From an uncultured Christensenella sp. (GTDB taxonomy: Bacteria; Bacillota; Clostridia; Christensenellales; UBA3700), in contig CAJTNA010000001.1 in assembly GCA_910577845.1 (NCBI GenBank), positions 1 through 64,000 of the forward strand: a DNA stretch of 64,000 nucleotides, given 5' to 3'. The first letter of the stretch is position 1, and each line of letters opens with the position of its first letter. Shown here piece by piece: positions 8,945-18,775 of this stretch. The notes below the pieces were generated by a model. That model was not told the DNA's origin, searched no databases, and saw nothing but the letters and a program-made list of their open reading frames with translations. A program made the translations under genes and the position numbers.

Positions 8945-8980
8945 TATGTTATAATCTTTATAATCTTTTCAATTTCATAA

Positions 8981-9016
8981 AATTCCCACTCTTTTATAGG
9001 GTGGGAGTTTTATTTT
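8981..9016 (+). terminator. Intrinsic terminator after the ftsL-position gene
   Basis: An 11-bp stem (8981-8991 with 8999-9009, two G-T wobbles), built on CCCAC/GTGGG, followed by a T-rich run. It suggests that the mraZ-rsmH transcript ends here and that spoVD onward has its own promoter. Confidence 0.8.
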
Positions 9017-9510
9017 AATAATTAAAGTATTTTAATTAAATTTACTCAAATTTAAGCAATGATTTTGTTTTTAATTATGATATAAAGTTATACCTTTGAT
9101 TTAGTTTTAGTAACTGAAAAATGTTTTGAGTGCTTATAAATAACTTTTTTGTTTGATAAAAGTACAATTTTATATAATTATAAATATAAATTTCATTAAA
9201 TAGATTTTGCAAGTAATAAGTCAATATTTTGCCATTATGAGTGATAGTTAAATATTTATTTGCTTTCACAATACATTTATTTGTAAGCAATTAATAAACT
9301 AAAGCAAAATATGTATTTGTTGCTTATTGTGTTACTCTCAAAATAGCATTTTATGGAATATATGGACAACTTATAATAATCTCGAATTAGAATTAAGCCT
9401 ATTAAGATTTGTTAAAATAGATAATGTTTTTTTTGCTATAGGACTTGTACTTGTAAAAAGAATATTAGCTATTTTTTTTGCATATATTTTTTAGAGAAAG
9501 CGAGGTTGAT
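9017..9510. other. Intergenic region upstream of spoVD
   Basis: About 490 bp of AT-rich DNA with no credible gene on either strand. It should contain the promoter for the spoVD-murE part of the cluster because a terminator lies just upstream. I could not identify a convincing -35/-10 pair; TAAAAT near 9414 is one weak -10 candidate. Confidence 0.4.
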
Positions 9511-11424
9511 ATGTCTAAAATTACAAATTCAAATTTAAGTAAAAGGCTTATTGCAATTTTTATACTTATTGCTTTTTTATTTATAGCAATAATTGTTAGG
9601 CTGGCTTATTTGCAAATTATTGCAAGTAAATCTATAACAAACAGAGCATTATCTCAATGGACACGTGATTTACCTATGCAAGCAACACGTGGAGACATTA
9701 CTGATAGAAACGGCGTTGTTGTTGCTGATACAAAAAAAGCATATACCTTATATGTGCGTCCCAACTCTATAACAGATGTTAAGGCTGTCGCTGGTGCTAT
9801 TTCAGTTGCTTTAAATAAAGATTATAACACAATTTATAATAAAATTAATAAAAAAGGTGTGTCCGAAATTACAGTTGCCAAAAAATTGACTAAAGAGCAA
9901 ATGATGGCAATATCAAGTCAAAACTATAACGGTGTATATTTTTCCGAGGAAAGTGTGAGATATTTCCCTTATGGTGATTTTATGTCACAAATTTTAGGAT
10001 TTACAAATGTAGATGGTGTGGGACAATTTGGGGTTGAAAAGTACTATGATAAGTATTTAAAAGGTGTTAACGGACAGATATTAACGCAAACGGACTTGGT
10101 TGGTAAAGAATTGCCAAATAATATCACTGGTTATTTGCCAAGTATTGATGGTATGACAGTAAGTTTGACTATTGATTTTAACATTCAATCATTTGCTGAA
10201 AAAATTGTTAAAGATGCAGTAGTTGATTTTAGTGCAAAAGGTGCTAACTGCATTGTTATGAATCCAAACACTGGTGAAATATTGGCAATGGCACAAGCAC
10301 CAACTTTTGATTTGAATAATATCCCTCGTGACAATTTGGATGCATTGTATAGTATGGCAAAAAATAGTATGGTTTCCAATGTTTATGAGCCTGGTTCTAC
10401 TTTTAAAATTCTTACAACGGCAATTGGACTAGAGGAAAATGCATATTCCGATAGCCATAGATTTTACTGCAATGGTTCTAGGATAGTTGACGGCAAGCGT
10501 ATTAAATGTTGGCGTTCGATAGGACACGGTTCTCAAACCTTTGCAGAGGGGGTTTGCAACAGCTGTAACTGCGTATTTATGGATATTGCAACAAAAGTTG
10601 GTACAAAAACTATGTATAGTTACTTAAGAGATTTTGGCATTAATCAAAAGACTGGCGTTGATTTGGTTGGTGAAGGTAAAGGAATTATGTTGCAAGAAAG
10701 TCTTGTAAAAAATGTGGATTTGGCGAGAATAGGATTTGGGCAAGCGGTTGCAGTTACTCCAATAGGCTTATGTACTGCTGTAAGTAGTTGCATTAATGGT
10801 GGCAACAAGATTACACCTTACATTTTAAATAATATTACTGATAGCAATTTTGGTGTTGTACAAAGCAATTCACCGCAAGTTGGCGGTAGAGTTATTAGTG
10901 TAGCAACTTCAGAAAAAGTAAAAGAGATGTTGTATGGAGTTGTGGAACAAGGTAGTGGAAAGTACGCTTATATACCTGGATATAAGATTGGTGGAAAGAC
11001 TGGTACTGCTCAAAAATACGAAAACGGAACTATAGCAAGAGGTAAATATGTATCTTCTTTCCTAGGATTTGCAAGTGTTGAAGGTGATGATTATTTGTGC
11101 TTGATGACTGTTGACGAGCCAGTTGGATATGTGTATTATGGTAGCTTGGTAGCTGGTCCTTATGTAGGTGAATTGTTTGCAAATATTTTTAATTATAAAG
11201 GATACAAACCTCATTATTCTGAAAATGATTTAAAAGAGTTGGGTAAGGTTATTCCTATGCCAAATTTAATGGATATGAGTATTGACGAAGCTATTAAAGT
11301 ACTTAAAAATCTAGGAATACCATATGAGGTTGAGGGTGAAGGTAGTAAAGTTGTAGGTCAGTTGCCAGCACCTAATGCAGATACTAGATACAATACAGTC
11401 GCTTTAGTTAGGATAGGCGGATAA
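9511..11424 (+). CDS. spoVD: Division/sporulation penicillin-binding protein (SpoVD/FtsI class B) with PASTA domain
   Basis: A 637-residue class B penicillin-binding protein, a transpeptidase that cross-links septal or cortex peptidoglycan. One N-terminal membrane anchor (residues about 13-35) is followed by the dimerisation domain (TRGDITDRNGVVVADT) and the transpeptidase domain with all three active-site motifs: S296-T-F-K299 (EPGSTFK), S351-C-N353 and K496-T-G-T499. Residues of about 583-637 form one C-terminal PASTA domain, which separates SpoVD-like proteins from plain PBP2B. ATG at 9511 is chosen because AGCGAGG lies 5 nt upstream and the N-terminus then fits the family; an upstream in-frame start at 9478 lacks an RBS. 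It is the only penicillin-binding protein in the cluster, so it may serve vegetative division as well as spore cortex. Confidence 0.93.
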   Translation: MSKITNSNLSKRLIAIFILIAFLFIAIIVRLAYLQIIASKSITNRALSQWTRDLPMQATRGDITDRNGVVVADTKKAYTLYVRPNSITDVKAVAGAISVALNKDYNTIYNKINKKGVSEITVAKKLTKEQMMAISSQNYNGVYFSEESVRYFPYGDFMSQILGFTNVDGVGQFGVEKYYDKYLKGVNGQILTQTDLVGKELPNNITGYLPSIDGMTVSLTIDFNIQSFAEKIVKDAVVDFSAKGANCIVMNPNTGEILAMAQAPTFDLNNIPRDNLDALYSMAKNSMVSNVYEPGSTFKILTTAIGLEENAYSDSHRFYCNGSRIVDGKRIKCWRSIGHGSQTFAEGVCNSCNCVFMDIATKVGTKTMYSYLRDFGINQKTGVDLVGEGKGIMLQESLVKNVDLARIGFGQAVAVTPIGLCTAVSSCINGGNKITPYILNNITDSNFGVVQSNSPQVGGRVISVATSEKVKEMLYGVVEQGSGKYAYIPGYKIGGKTGTAQKYENGTIARGKYVSSFLGFASVEGDDYLCLMTVDEPVGYVYYGSLVAGPYVGELFANIFNYKGYKPHYSENDLKELGKVIPMPNLMDMSIDEAIKVLKNLGIPYEVEGEGSKVVGQLPAPNADTRYNTVALVRIGG

Positions 11425-11716
11425 TTTATCAAATGATTAAAATAGACAAGAAAATATTATGGATAAATTATAAGCAGTAATACAGATAATTGAAAGTTAT
11501 AATGTAGAAAACTATTTATAGTTGACTTTACTAAAATATTTGTAGAATGTGTAATAAAAAATCCTTACAACCTTAAATATTTGATTTTATAAATTTATAC
11601 GCAAAAGGTTTTATAAAAGTTGTTTGGAAAAAAGGTGTTTTGTTTATGTGTAGGTATAATATTGCCTGTCCGATAATAAAATATATCGTTGATTAAAATT
11701 GATAAAGAGGCAAAAA

Positions 11717-13165
11717 ATGAATTTAAAAGATTTAATGGATGGAATAGAGTTTGAATGGCTTACTGAGGCTAGAGTTTCTGATATTAAAAACATTACGCAC
11801 AAAGCGGAATATATAGGCGAAAATGATTGTTATATTTGTTTGCATACTGATGAGAGAGGTATAGATAATATGCAAAAAGCCATACAAAATGGTGCGAGTT
11901 TACTTATTGTGGATAAATATGTCAAAGTACCATACAATGTCCCAGTCATTAAATTAGAAAATATACGTGAGGGGTATGCCTTACTTGCCAAAAACTATTA
12001 TCATAAGTCTTGCGATAGAATGAAAATGATTGCAGTGGTAGGTACGAATGGAAAGTCTACTACGGCATATTTAATATGGAGTTTGCTTACAAAAAACAAT
12101 GTAATGTGTGGTTTGATTGGAACAGGCTTTTATATGATTGGTAAGCAACGTTTTGAACTGAATATGACAACACCAGACCCAATGGAATTGCATTTTATTT
12201 TGAATGTTATGGAAAATGCGGGAGTTGGGATTGTGGTAATGGAAGTTTCAAGCCACGCAATTTATTTAAAAAAGGTGTGTGGAATTAGGTATAATATTGG
12301 AATTTTTACTAATCTTTCTCAAGACCACCTAGACTTTTTTGGAAGTATGGATAATATTGAGAAAGTAAAACATTCTTTCTTTTTAGATGGTTTTGCACAA
12401 ATCTCTATTATTAATGTTGACGATGCAAGCGGTATGAGATTGGCAGATAAACTATTGCTACCAAGTATTACTTATGCAGTAGATAAAATGGCGGATATTT
12501 CTGTTGGAAAGTATGAGTTATCCCACGAAGGTAGTAGATTTAATGTGAATTTATTTAGAGAAACTACTTATTTTGAGAGCGAACTTGTAGGTAAGTATAA
12601 TATTTACAATATTTTGGCTAGTTTAGTAGCTTGCAAGTTGATAGGAATAAGAATAAATCATTTGATTACCGCATTAAGAGAGATACCTCCTCTATCTGGC
12701 AGAGCAAACGTATACAAATTCAATAATATCAATTATGTTATTGACTATGCACATACGCCAGATGGTTTGCAAAATATTTTGGTGGAATTTAAAAAGCTAA
12801 CTTATGGAAAAATCATACTTGTGTTTGGTGCTGGTGGGGATAGAGATAAAGATAAACGCCATAAAATGGGGGAAGTAGCTGAAAATTTAGCTGATATAGT
12901 TATTGTTACTTCTGACAATCCTCGAAGTGAAGAGCCTATTAGTATTATGGAAGATATATCTTTGGGAATAATAGATAAAAGTAAGCTATATATGATTGAG
13001 GATAGACGCCAAGCGGTTAAAAAAGCAATAGAACTGGCTGAGTGTTATGACACAATTATTCTAGCGGGCAAAGGCAGTGAGGAATATTTTGAAAAAAATG
13101 GTAAAAAATATCCTTATAATGATAAAAAAACTTTAGAGGAGTTATTGGATACAAAATGGAAATAA
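11717..13165 (+). CDS. murE: UDP-MurNAc-tripeptide synthetase MurE (meso-diaminopimelate adding)
   Basis: A 482-residue Mur ligase that uses ATP to add the third amino acid of the peptidoglycan stem peptide to UDP-MurNAc-L-Ala-D-Glu in the cytoplasm. Visible motifs are the ATP loop GTNGKST (109-115), TTPDPMELH, the carbamylated-Lys/His region (EVSSHAIYLKKV, NLSQDHLDFFGSM), the HTPDGL segment and D400-N-P-R403. The DNPR motif is the known signature for meso-diaminopimelate rather than lysine, consistent with lysA further along this window. The ATG at 11717 has an RBS (AAAGAGG) 6 nt upstream; a TTG six codons earlier does not. The 3' end overlaps mraY by 10 nt. murF, often next, is not here. 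Confidence 0.96.
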   Translation: MNLKDLMDGIEFEWLTEARVSDIKNITHKAEYIGENDCYICLHTDERGIDNMQKAIQNGASLLIVDKYVKVPYNVPVIKLENIREGYALLAKNYYHKSCDRMKMIAVVGTNGKSTTAYLIWSLLTKNNVMCGLIGTGFYMIGKQRFELNMTTPDPMELHFILNVMENAGVGIVVMEVSSHAIYLKKVCGIRYNIGIFTNLSQDHLDFFGSMDNIEKVKHSFFLDGFAQISIINVDDASGMRLADKLLLPSITYAVDKMADISVGKYELSHEGSRFNVNLFRETTYFESELVGKYNIYNILASLVACKLIGIRINHLITALREIPPLSGRANVYKFNNINYVIDYAHTPDGLQNILVEFKKLTYGKIILVFGAGGDRDKDKRHKMGEVAENLADIVIVTSDNPRSEEPISIMEDISLGIIDKSKLYMIEDRRQAVKKAIELAECYDTIILAGKGSEEYFEKNGKKYPYNDKKTLEELLDTKWK

Positions 13166-14160
13166 CAATAATAATTGCGTGTATAGTGGCTTTAGCGGTT
13201 GGACTAGTTGTTGGTTATCCAACATTGCTACTAATGCGTAAGCTTAAGGCTGGACAACAAATTTTAAGTTATGTTGATGCACACAAAAGCAAGTCTGGCA
13301 CACCTACAATGGGCGGTGTAATGTTTATTTTTGCGATTGCATTATGTGGCTTGGCATTTTTTTATAAGTCAAAAGAGGTTATAGTTGCAATTTGCGGTAT
13401 GATTGCTTATGGTGCGATAGGATTTTTGGACGATTTCTTAAAGATAAAGCACCATCAAAATTTGGGACTTAAAGCATATCAAAAGATTATTGCTCAAGCA
13501 GGTATTGCAATTATTTTAAGCGTATTTTGCTATTATAACGGCTCATTTGCAAGGGAAATTGTTATTCCGTTTACAGATATTACTTTTGATTTAGGTTATT
13601 GGATAATTCCGCTTGTATTTTTATTCTTTATTGCTACTACAAATGCAGTAAATTTACTTGATGGCTTAGATGGGCTGGCATCGTCAGTATCAAGCGTAAT
13701 ATTTGTAGCTATCAGCATTATTTTGATTATTTTTGCAAATAAGTTAGCTTTTGACGGCAATGTATGGCAGTCTGAAAATATTTATAACTTAGCAGGTGTC
13801 AGTGCTGTTGCAGTTGGTGGTTTGTTAGCCTTTTTGTGTTATAACGGCTTCCCAGCAAAAATATTTATGGGTGATACTGGTTCACTTGCACTAGGCGGTC
13901 TTATGGCTTGCTTACTTGCATTTTCTGGTCAAATTTTGTTGATATTTATTCTTGGAATTATGTTAATAGTTACTTGTATTTCAGTTATTGTGCAAGTTAT
14001 TTACTTTAAAATTACAAAAGGTAAAAGAGTATGGCTTATGACGCCATTACATCATCATTATCAATACAAAGGTGTACACGAGGCAAAAATCACAATTTGC
14101 TATACGGTGATTACTTTTGTTTGTGCATTGATTAGTATTATAAGTCCTATGTTGTATTGA
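13156..14160 (+). CDS. mraY: Phospho-MurNAc-pentapeptide transferase MraY
   Basis: A 334-residue integral membrane enzyme that transfers phospho-MurNAc-pentapeptide from UDP to undecaprenyl phosphate, giving lipid I. About ten transmembrane helices are evident. The catalytic and substrate motifs are all present: KSGTPTMGG near the N-terminus, GFLDDFLK, NAVNLLDGLDGLA, GFPAKIFMGDTGSLALGG and PLHHHYQYKG. The start overlaps the end of murE by 10 nt, implying translational coupling; GAGGAG inside murE is about 14 nt upstream. Length and motif order are typical. Confidence 0.97.
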   Translation: MEITIIIACIVALAVGLVVGYPTLLLMRKLKAGQQILSYVDAHKSKSGTPTMGGVMFIFAIALCGLAFFYKSKEVIVAICGMIAYGAIGFLDDFLKIKHHQNLGLKAYQKIIAQAGIAIILSVFCYYNGSFAREIVIPFTDITFDLGYWIIPLVFLFFIATTNAVNLLDGLDGLASSVSSVIFVAISIILIIFANKLAFDGNVWQSENIYNLAGVSAVAVGGLLAFLCYNGFPAKIFMGDTGSLALGGLMACLLAFSGQILLIFILGIMLIVTCISVIVQVIYFKITKGKRVWLMTPLHHHYQYKGVHEAKITICYTVITFVCALISIISPMLY

Positions 14161-14212
14161 AATTAGTAAATTTAGATTTTTAAAACTTAAAATAAGTGCT
14201 TATGGGGGCAGT

Positions 14213-15505
14213 ATGTTGACATTGGTTTATGGTTATGGCGTAAGTGGAAAAAGTGCGGTTAATTGTTTGGTGAAGCTTGGAAGGCAAGTTGCCATATATG
14301 CCGATAAGCATATAAAAGTTGGTGATGGTTTGATAAATCGCACTGGGTTGCCAATTAATGAAGTACTTGAGGATGTCGGGTTAATTGTTATAAGTCCGTC
14401 AGTTGATTTGGAATGCGATTTATTATACGAGGCTAGAAAAAGGAATATTGGAATTATTGGCGAATTGGAACTTGGTTATCGCAATAGTTTAGGAAATATA
14501 ATTGCAATTACTGGTACGAACGGGAAAACAACGTGTACTGAATTAATTACAACATTGCTAAAAAATGCAGATATAAATAGCGATTATTATGGAAATATTG
14601 GTATACCTTTTGCGGAACATAGCTTTGATATAACTGAGGATAAAGTTGTGGTGCTTGAGGTAAGTTCCTTCCAACTTGCGACAACAGAATTGTTCTGTCC
14701 TAAGATAGGTATTTGCCTTAATATCTCAGAAGACCATTTGGAATACCACAAGAGTATGGAACATTACATAAAGTGCAAGTTGAATATATTTAAAAATCAA
14801 GATAAAAACGATTATGCAGTATTAAATTATGATGATGAAATTGTGCGTAATTTTGCAAACATAATTAAAAGTGATGTGTATTATTTTTCACTAAAAACTA
14901 AAGTTAAGGGCTGTTATTTGCAAAATGGCAGTGTATTTTTTAATGAGGAATATATATGTGATGTGCAGAATATTAATATTAAAGGTGAACATAATATTGC
15001 AAATTGCTTGGCGTGTATAACTGCTTGTAAAATTTTGCATTTACCTAACAATATCATTATAAATACTTTAAAGGAATTTACATTATCTGCTCATAGATTG
15101 CAATTAATTAGCAATATTAATGGAATTAAATATTTTGACGATTCCAAATCAACAAATATATCTTCCACTATATCTGCTTGTAAAAGTATGATAGGTAAAA
15201 CGGTGTTGCTTGTTGGTGGATATGATAAGGGGCTAGATTATCGCAAAATGTTTAAGGAATTGCCAACAAATATTGAGGTGGTAATTTGTTATGGTGAGAA
15301 TAGAGATAAGCTTATACTTGATTCAAAAGGTCTACCGGCAGTAGTTATAAAGTCAGACAATATTGAGGATGCAATAGCTATTGCATCAAAAGTGCAGTGT
15401 GAAAATGTTTTATTTTCCCCAGCGACATCTAGCTTTGATAGGTTTGCTAATTATGTGGAAAGAGGGAATTTTTTTAGAGATTATGTATTGAGGTTACAAA
15501 ATTGA
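14213..15505 (+). CDS. murD: UDP-MurNAc-L-alanine:D-glutamate ligase MurD
   Basis: A 430-residue cytoplasmic Mur ligase that adds D-glutamate to UDP-MurNAc-L-Ala. The N-terminal Rossmann-like domain starts TLVYGYGVSGKSAVN. The central ATPase domain has the loop ITGTNGKTTCTEL and LEVSSFQLATTELF, followed by LNISEDHLEYHKSMEHY, and the C-terminal domain contains FDDSKSTNISST and SPATSSFDRFANYVERGNFF. ATG is preceded by GGGGGC. The last four bases (TTGA) overlap the TTG start of ftsW. It is slightly shorter than many MurD proteins, but no motif is missing. Confidence 0.96.
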   Translation: MLTLVYGYGVSGKSAVNCLVKLGRQVAIYADKHIKVGDGLINRTGLPINEVLEDVGLIVISPSVDLECDLLYEARKRNIGIIGELELGYRNSLGNIIAITGTNGKTTCTELITTLLKNADINSDYYGNIGIPFAEHSFDITEDKVVVLEVSSFQLATTELFCPKIGICLNISEDHLEYHKSMEHYIKCKLNIFKNQDKNDYAVLNYDDEIVRNFANIIKSDVYYFSLKTKVKGCYLQNGSVFFNEEYICDVQNINIKGEHNIANCLACITACKILHLPNNIIINTLKEFTLSAHRLQLISNINGIKYFDDSKSTNISSTISACKSMIGKTVLLVGGYDKGLDYRKMFKELPTNIEVVICYGENRDKLILDSKGLPAVVIKSDNIEDAIAIASKVQCENVLFSPATSSFDRFANYVERGNFFRDYVLRLQN

Positions 15506-16623
15506 CAAAATCTAAGGAAATTAATTTTAAACTGATATTTTGCGTTATGTTGCTATGTTGTTTTGGCATAGTAATGCAGTATAGTGCAAGCAGATATAAC
15601 GCTTTTAAGGAAACTGGTGACAGCTTGTTCTATGTTAAAAAACAAGTTATTGCCTTTGCCGTTGGTATTATGGCTTTAGTTATGGGGACTAAGGTCAATA
15701 CAAGTTTTTATAAGAAAATCAAATGGTACTTACTTGTAATTTCCATAATATTGTTAGCAATTATTTTTATACCAATGTTGGGTGTTGAAAAGTATGGTGC
15801 TAGGCGTTGGTTAAATCTTGGTTTATTTACCATTCAGCCATCAGAGTTTTCTAAATTCGGTTTAATGTTTTTTTTAGCGGGGTACATACACGAACATAAG
15901 CTGGATAAAGTGCGGAATTTAATAGTTCCGATAATTGCAACTGGTATAATTTGCGTGCTTATTATGCTTGAGCCTAATATGAGTATTACTATGCTTGTTG
16001 GACTTTCCGTTTTGATAATGCTTGTATGTGGCGGAATAAAAGGCAGATATATGCTTGCTTTGGCAGTGCCAGTAATAATTTTGGTATTTGTACTAATTTT
16101 TGCTGAGCCTTATCGTGTAAAAAGAATACTAGCATTTATAAATCCTTGGGAAAATTCAAGAGATGAAGGCTTTCAGTTAATTCAATCTTTTTACGCATTG
16201 TCAGGTGGTGGAGTGTTTGGTGTCGGCTTGTTTAACAGCAGACAAAAATATACATTCTTGCCTTTTGCAGAATCTGACTTTATATTTGCGATAATAGGTG
16301 AGGAATTAGGTTTTATCGGAAGTATAGCAGTAATTTTGGTGTTTACATATGTAGTTTTCCTTGGCGTTAAAGTAGCTATGAAAGCAAAAGATTCTTACTC
16401 TTCTTTACTTGCAGTTGGTATTACAGCAATTATTGCTTGTCAAACTCTATTAAATGTTGCAGTAGTAACGGGCAGTATACCACCTACAGGTTTGCCATTA
16501 CCATTTATAAGCAATGGTGGTTCATCATTGGTAGTGTTTTTATATGTTGTTGGTGTGCTTGTAAGAATAGGCAAAGAGGCAGATGATACACATTTATTAT
16601 ATACTCGCCATAAAATGAAGTAG
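15502..16623 (+). CDS. ftsW: Septal peptidoglycan glycosyltransferase FtsW
   Basis: A 373-residue SEDS-family polytopic membrane protein with about ten helices. SEDS proteins polymerise lipid II into glycan strands together with a class B penicillin-binding protein, here probably SpoVD. Diagnostic features are YSASRYNAF near the first helix, the catalytic-loop region KYGARRWLNLGLFTIQPSEFSKFG, NPWENSRDEGFQLIQSFYALSGGG, LPFAESDFIFAIIGEELGF and the C-terminal TGLPLPFISNGGSS. It starts at TTG, overlapping the murD stop, with GAGGT 7 nt upstream. murG, which often follows ftsW in Firmicutes, is absent here. Confidence 0.95.
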   Translation: MTKSKEINFKLIFCVMLLCCFGIVMQYSASRYNAFKETGDSLFYVKKQVIAFAVGIMALVMGTKVNTSFYKKIKWYLLVISIILLAIIFIPMLGVEKYGARRWLNLGLFTIQPSEFSKFGLMFFLAGYIHEHKLDKVRNLIVPIIATGIICVLIMLEPNMSITMLVGLSVLIMLVCGGIKGRYMLALAVPVIILVFVLIFAEPYRVKRILAFINPWENSRDEGFQLIQSFYALSGGGVFGVGLFNSRQKYTFLPFAESDFIFAIIGEELGFIGSIAVILVFTYVVFLGVKVAMKAKDSYSSLLAVGITAIIACQTLLNVAVVTGSIPPTGLPLPFISNGGSSLVVFLYVVGVLVRIGKEADDTHLLYTRHKMK

Positions 16624-16647
16624 ATAGAAACTTTAAGGAGTAAGATT

Positions 16648-17904
16648 ATGGGTAGATTTATAATAAATGGGGAAAGGCAATTATCTGGCGTCCTTGACAT
16701 TTTGGCTGCCAAAAATAGTGTCCTTCCACTGCTTGCAGCTGCGATATTGACTGACGAAAAAGTAGTTTTACATAATTGCCCCGATATAACTGATGTACAT
16801 AATATGCTAGCAATACTACAAAGCTTAGGTTCTGTAACATCTTTTGAAAATGGCGTTATCACAATTGATAGTAGTAATATTAATAACGAAATAGTCGAAC
16901 CGAAACTTGCACACGAGCTTAGGTCATCAATTTTTTTATTGGGTTCGATTTTATCTAAATTTAATAAAGCGATTTTGTCCTATCCTGGTGGGTGTGAAAT
17001 TGGCGAAAGACCGATTGACATACATTTAAAAGGACTGAAAGAGCTTGGAGTACATATAACAGAAGAGGGCGGATTAATTTATTGTAAAAATGATAAAAAA
17101 ATTACCTCTAACGAAATTGTACTTGATATTCCGTCTGTAGGTGCTACTGAAAACTTAATGATGGCAAGTGTTTTTGCAGACGGCATAGTCACTTTGCGTA
17201 ATGTAGCCCGTGAGCCTGAAATTGTCGATTTGCAAAACTTTTTGAATAGTATGGGTGCTAAAATCTTTGGTGCTGGTTGTGGCGTTATAGTTATTCACGG
17301 CGTTAAGAGATTGCACGGAGTGGAATATACACCAATTGGAGATAGGATTGTGGCGGGTACCTATATGATTGCGGGTGCAATGTGTGGTGGTGATATTACA
17401 TTAAAAGGCATAAATTCTGAATATTTATCCTCACTTGTATCAAAATTATCAAAAACTACTTGCAATATACAAGTGAATAATGATATAATAAGGATAAAGT
17501 CGAAAGGTAGGCATCCTAGATTAGGTAAAATTGACACAATGTATTATCCAGGTTTTCCTACTGATTTACAATCTCAAATGTCTGCACTAGGTGCTGTAGC
17601 TGATGGTATTAGCATAATTACAGAAAATATTTTTGAAACTAGATTTAAGCAAATACCAGAATTTAGAAAGATGGGTGCTATAGTTGACATAAAAGGTAGA
17701 ACAGCTATTTTTGAAGGTGTTCCTAAACTATATGGTGCAGAGGTCAAGGCAGAAGATTTACGTGGTGGTGCATCACTTGTGTTGATGGGATTATATGCTT
17801 GCGGTACTACAGTAGTACACGATATCAAGCATATTGATAGAGGCTACCAAAGTATGGAGGTTGACATAAGGTCACTTGGCGGAGATATCATAAGAGCTGA
17901 TTAA
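16648..17904 (+). CDS. murA: UDP-N-acetylglucosamine 1-carboxyvinyltransferase MurA
   Basis: A 418-residue cytoplasmic EPSP-synthase-fold enzyme that catalyses the first committed step of peptidoglycan synthesis, transferring enolpyruvate from PEP to UDP-GlcNAc. The N-terminus INGERQLSGVLDILAAKNSVLPLLAA matches the family. The catalytic loop is PGGCEIGERPID with the nucleophilic Cys at residue 116, so the enzyme has the fosfomycin-sensitive Cys form. Further landmarks are SVGATENLMMA, PGFPTDLQSQ and DLRGGASLVL. A clear RBS (AAGGAG) precedes ATG. The gene lies 25 bp after ftsW and 10 bp before ftsQ, within one apparent operon. Confidence 0.96.
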   Translation: MGRFIINGERQLSGVLDILAAKNSVLPLLAAAILTDEKVVLHNCPDITDVHNMLAILQSLGSVTSFENGVITIDSSNINNEIVEPKLAHELRSSIFLLGSILSKFNKAILSYPGGCEIGERPIDIHLKGLKELGVHITEEGGLIYCKNDKKITSNEIVLDIPSVGATENLMMASVFADGIVTLRNVAREPEIVDLQNFLNSMGAKIFGAGCGVIVIHGVKRLHGVEYTPIGDRIVAGTYMIAGAMCGGDITLKGINSEYLSSLVSKLSKTTCNIQVNNDIIRIKSKGRHPRLGKIDTMYYPGFPTDLQSQMSALGAVADGISIITENIFETRFKQIPEFRKMGAIVDIKGRTAIFEGVPKLYGAEVKAEDLRGGASLVLMGLYACGTTVVHDIKHIDRGYQSMEVDIRSLGGDIIRAD

Positions 17905-17914
17905 GGTAGGGCTT

Positions 17915-18688
17915 ATGAACAAAAGATTGATTATAGTTTTTGTATGTATGGCAGTATTTGTCTTGACACTTGTTGTCGGGGCAGTAGTGTTTTCTATTAA
18001 TGATGTTGATATCTTGCTTGCATCTGATGAAAATGTAGCGTTTGACAAAGCAAAAATTTTAGATACAAGTGGAATAAAAAAAGGACAAAGCGTATTTACT
18101 ATTGATAAAGACTTAGCTTGTTCAAAAATTGAAAAGCAGTTTCCAGAATTGAAAGTTGAAATTGGCAGAGCGTTTCCTAATAAAGTTAGAATTCATTTGT
18201 GGATGAGAACGGCTATTTTTAAAGTGAGATTGAATGATAGTGATAGATATGCAATATTGGATAGAGAGTTAAAAATTATCAAAATAGTCAGTGGTGGCGA
18301 GGCATATATGAAAGGGGAGCTTATACCTCTTGAAAATTATAACTTAAAAGGTAGTGAGGAAATGCTTGGTGACTTTATAAAAGACGATAACATTGACTTG
18401 AATGCGTTAAGACAAGTTATTGAGGCGTTAGAGGGACTAGGTGTTACTAATGAAAGAATTCCAGCTACTTTTGAAAGTTTTGAGTTTGTTACAAACCAAA
18501 AATTAAAAATGAAATCAACATTGGGAATTACTTTGGTGATTAAAACAAATGCAAATATTACAACAAAAACTCAATGCGAAGCACTTTATGCGGAATTTTA
18601 TAATATGAGTAATGACGAGCGAGAAAAATTGAAATTTTTAAGCTATAACGAATACACTGGCAAAACTGAGGTTTCTGATAAAGAATAA
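17915..18688 (+). CDS. ftsQ: Cell division protein FtsQ/DivIB
   Basis: A 257-residue bitopic membrane protein. A short cytoplasmic N-terminus (MNKR) and one helix (residues about 5-28) are followed by a POTRA-like domain: KAKILDTSGIKKGQSVFTID, then a KIEKQFPELKVEIGRAFPNKVRIHL segment read as the usual alpha-beta pattern. The rest is the beta domain. FtsQ/DivIB links the early divisome to FtsL/DivIC and the FtsW/PBP synthase. It is assigned from topology, POTRA pattern and position between murA and ftsA. The RBS is AAGGTAGGG. The cluster is interrupted after it by a structured repeat and a new promoter. Confidence 0.88.
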   Translation: MNKRLIIVFVCMAVFVLTLVVGAVVFSINDVDILLASDENVAFDKAKILDTSGIKKGQSVFTIDKDLACSKIEKQFPELKVEIGRAFPNKVRIHLWMRTAIFKVRLNDSDRYAILDRELKIIKIVSGGEAYMKGELIPLENYNLKGSEEMLGDFIKDDNIDLNALRQVIEALEGLGVTNERIPATFESFEFVTNQKLKMKSTLGITLVIKTNANITTKTQCEALYAEFYNMSNDEREKLKFLSYNEYTGKTEVSDKE

Positions 18689-18745
18689 TCTATTGTATTT
18701 CCTTTATATATTTATAATATTATAATTAAATATTATATAAAAGTA

Positions 18746-18775
18746 TTGACATATATACACCTAATGTGTTAAAAT
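18746..18775 (+). promoter_or_regulatory. Promoter upstream of ftsA
   Basis: A consensus -35 box TTGACA (18746-18751) and a -10-like TAAAAT (18770-18775), 18 bp apart. The predicted start point would put repeat locus B inside the 5' leader of the ftsA transcript. Confidence 0.55.

Noticed and set aside
9075..9290. 71-codon minus-strand frame upstream of spoVD
   Set aside because: Low-complexity translation without RBS or promoter; typical chance frame in AT-rich DNA.
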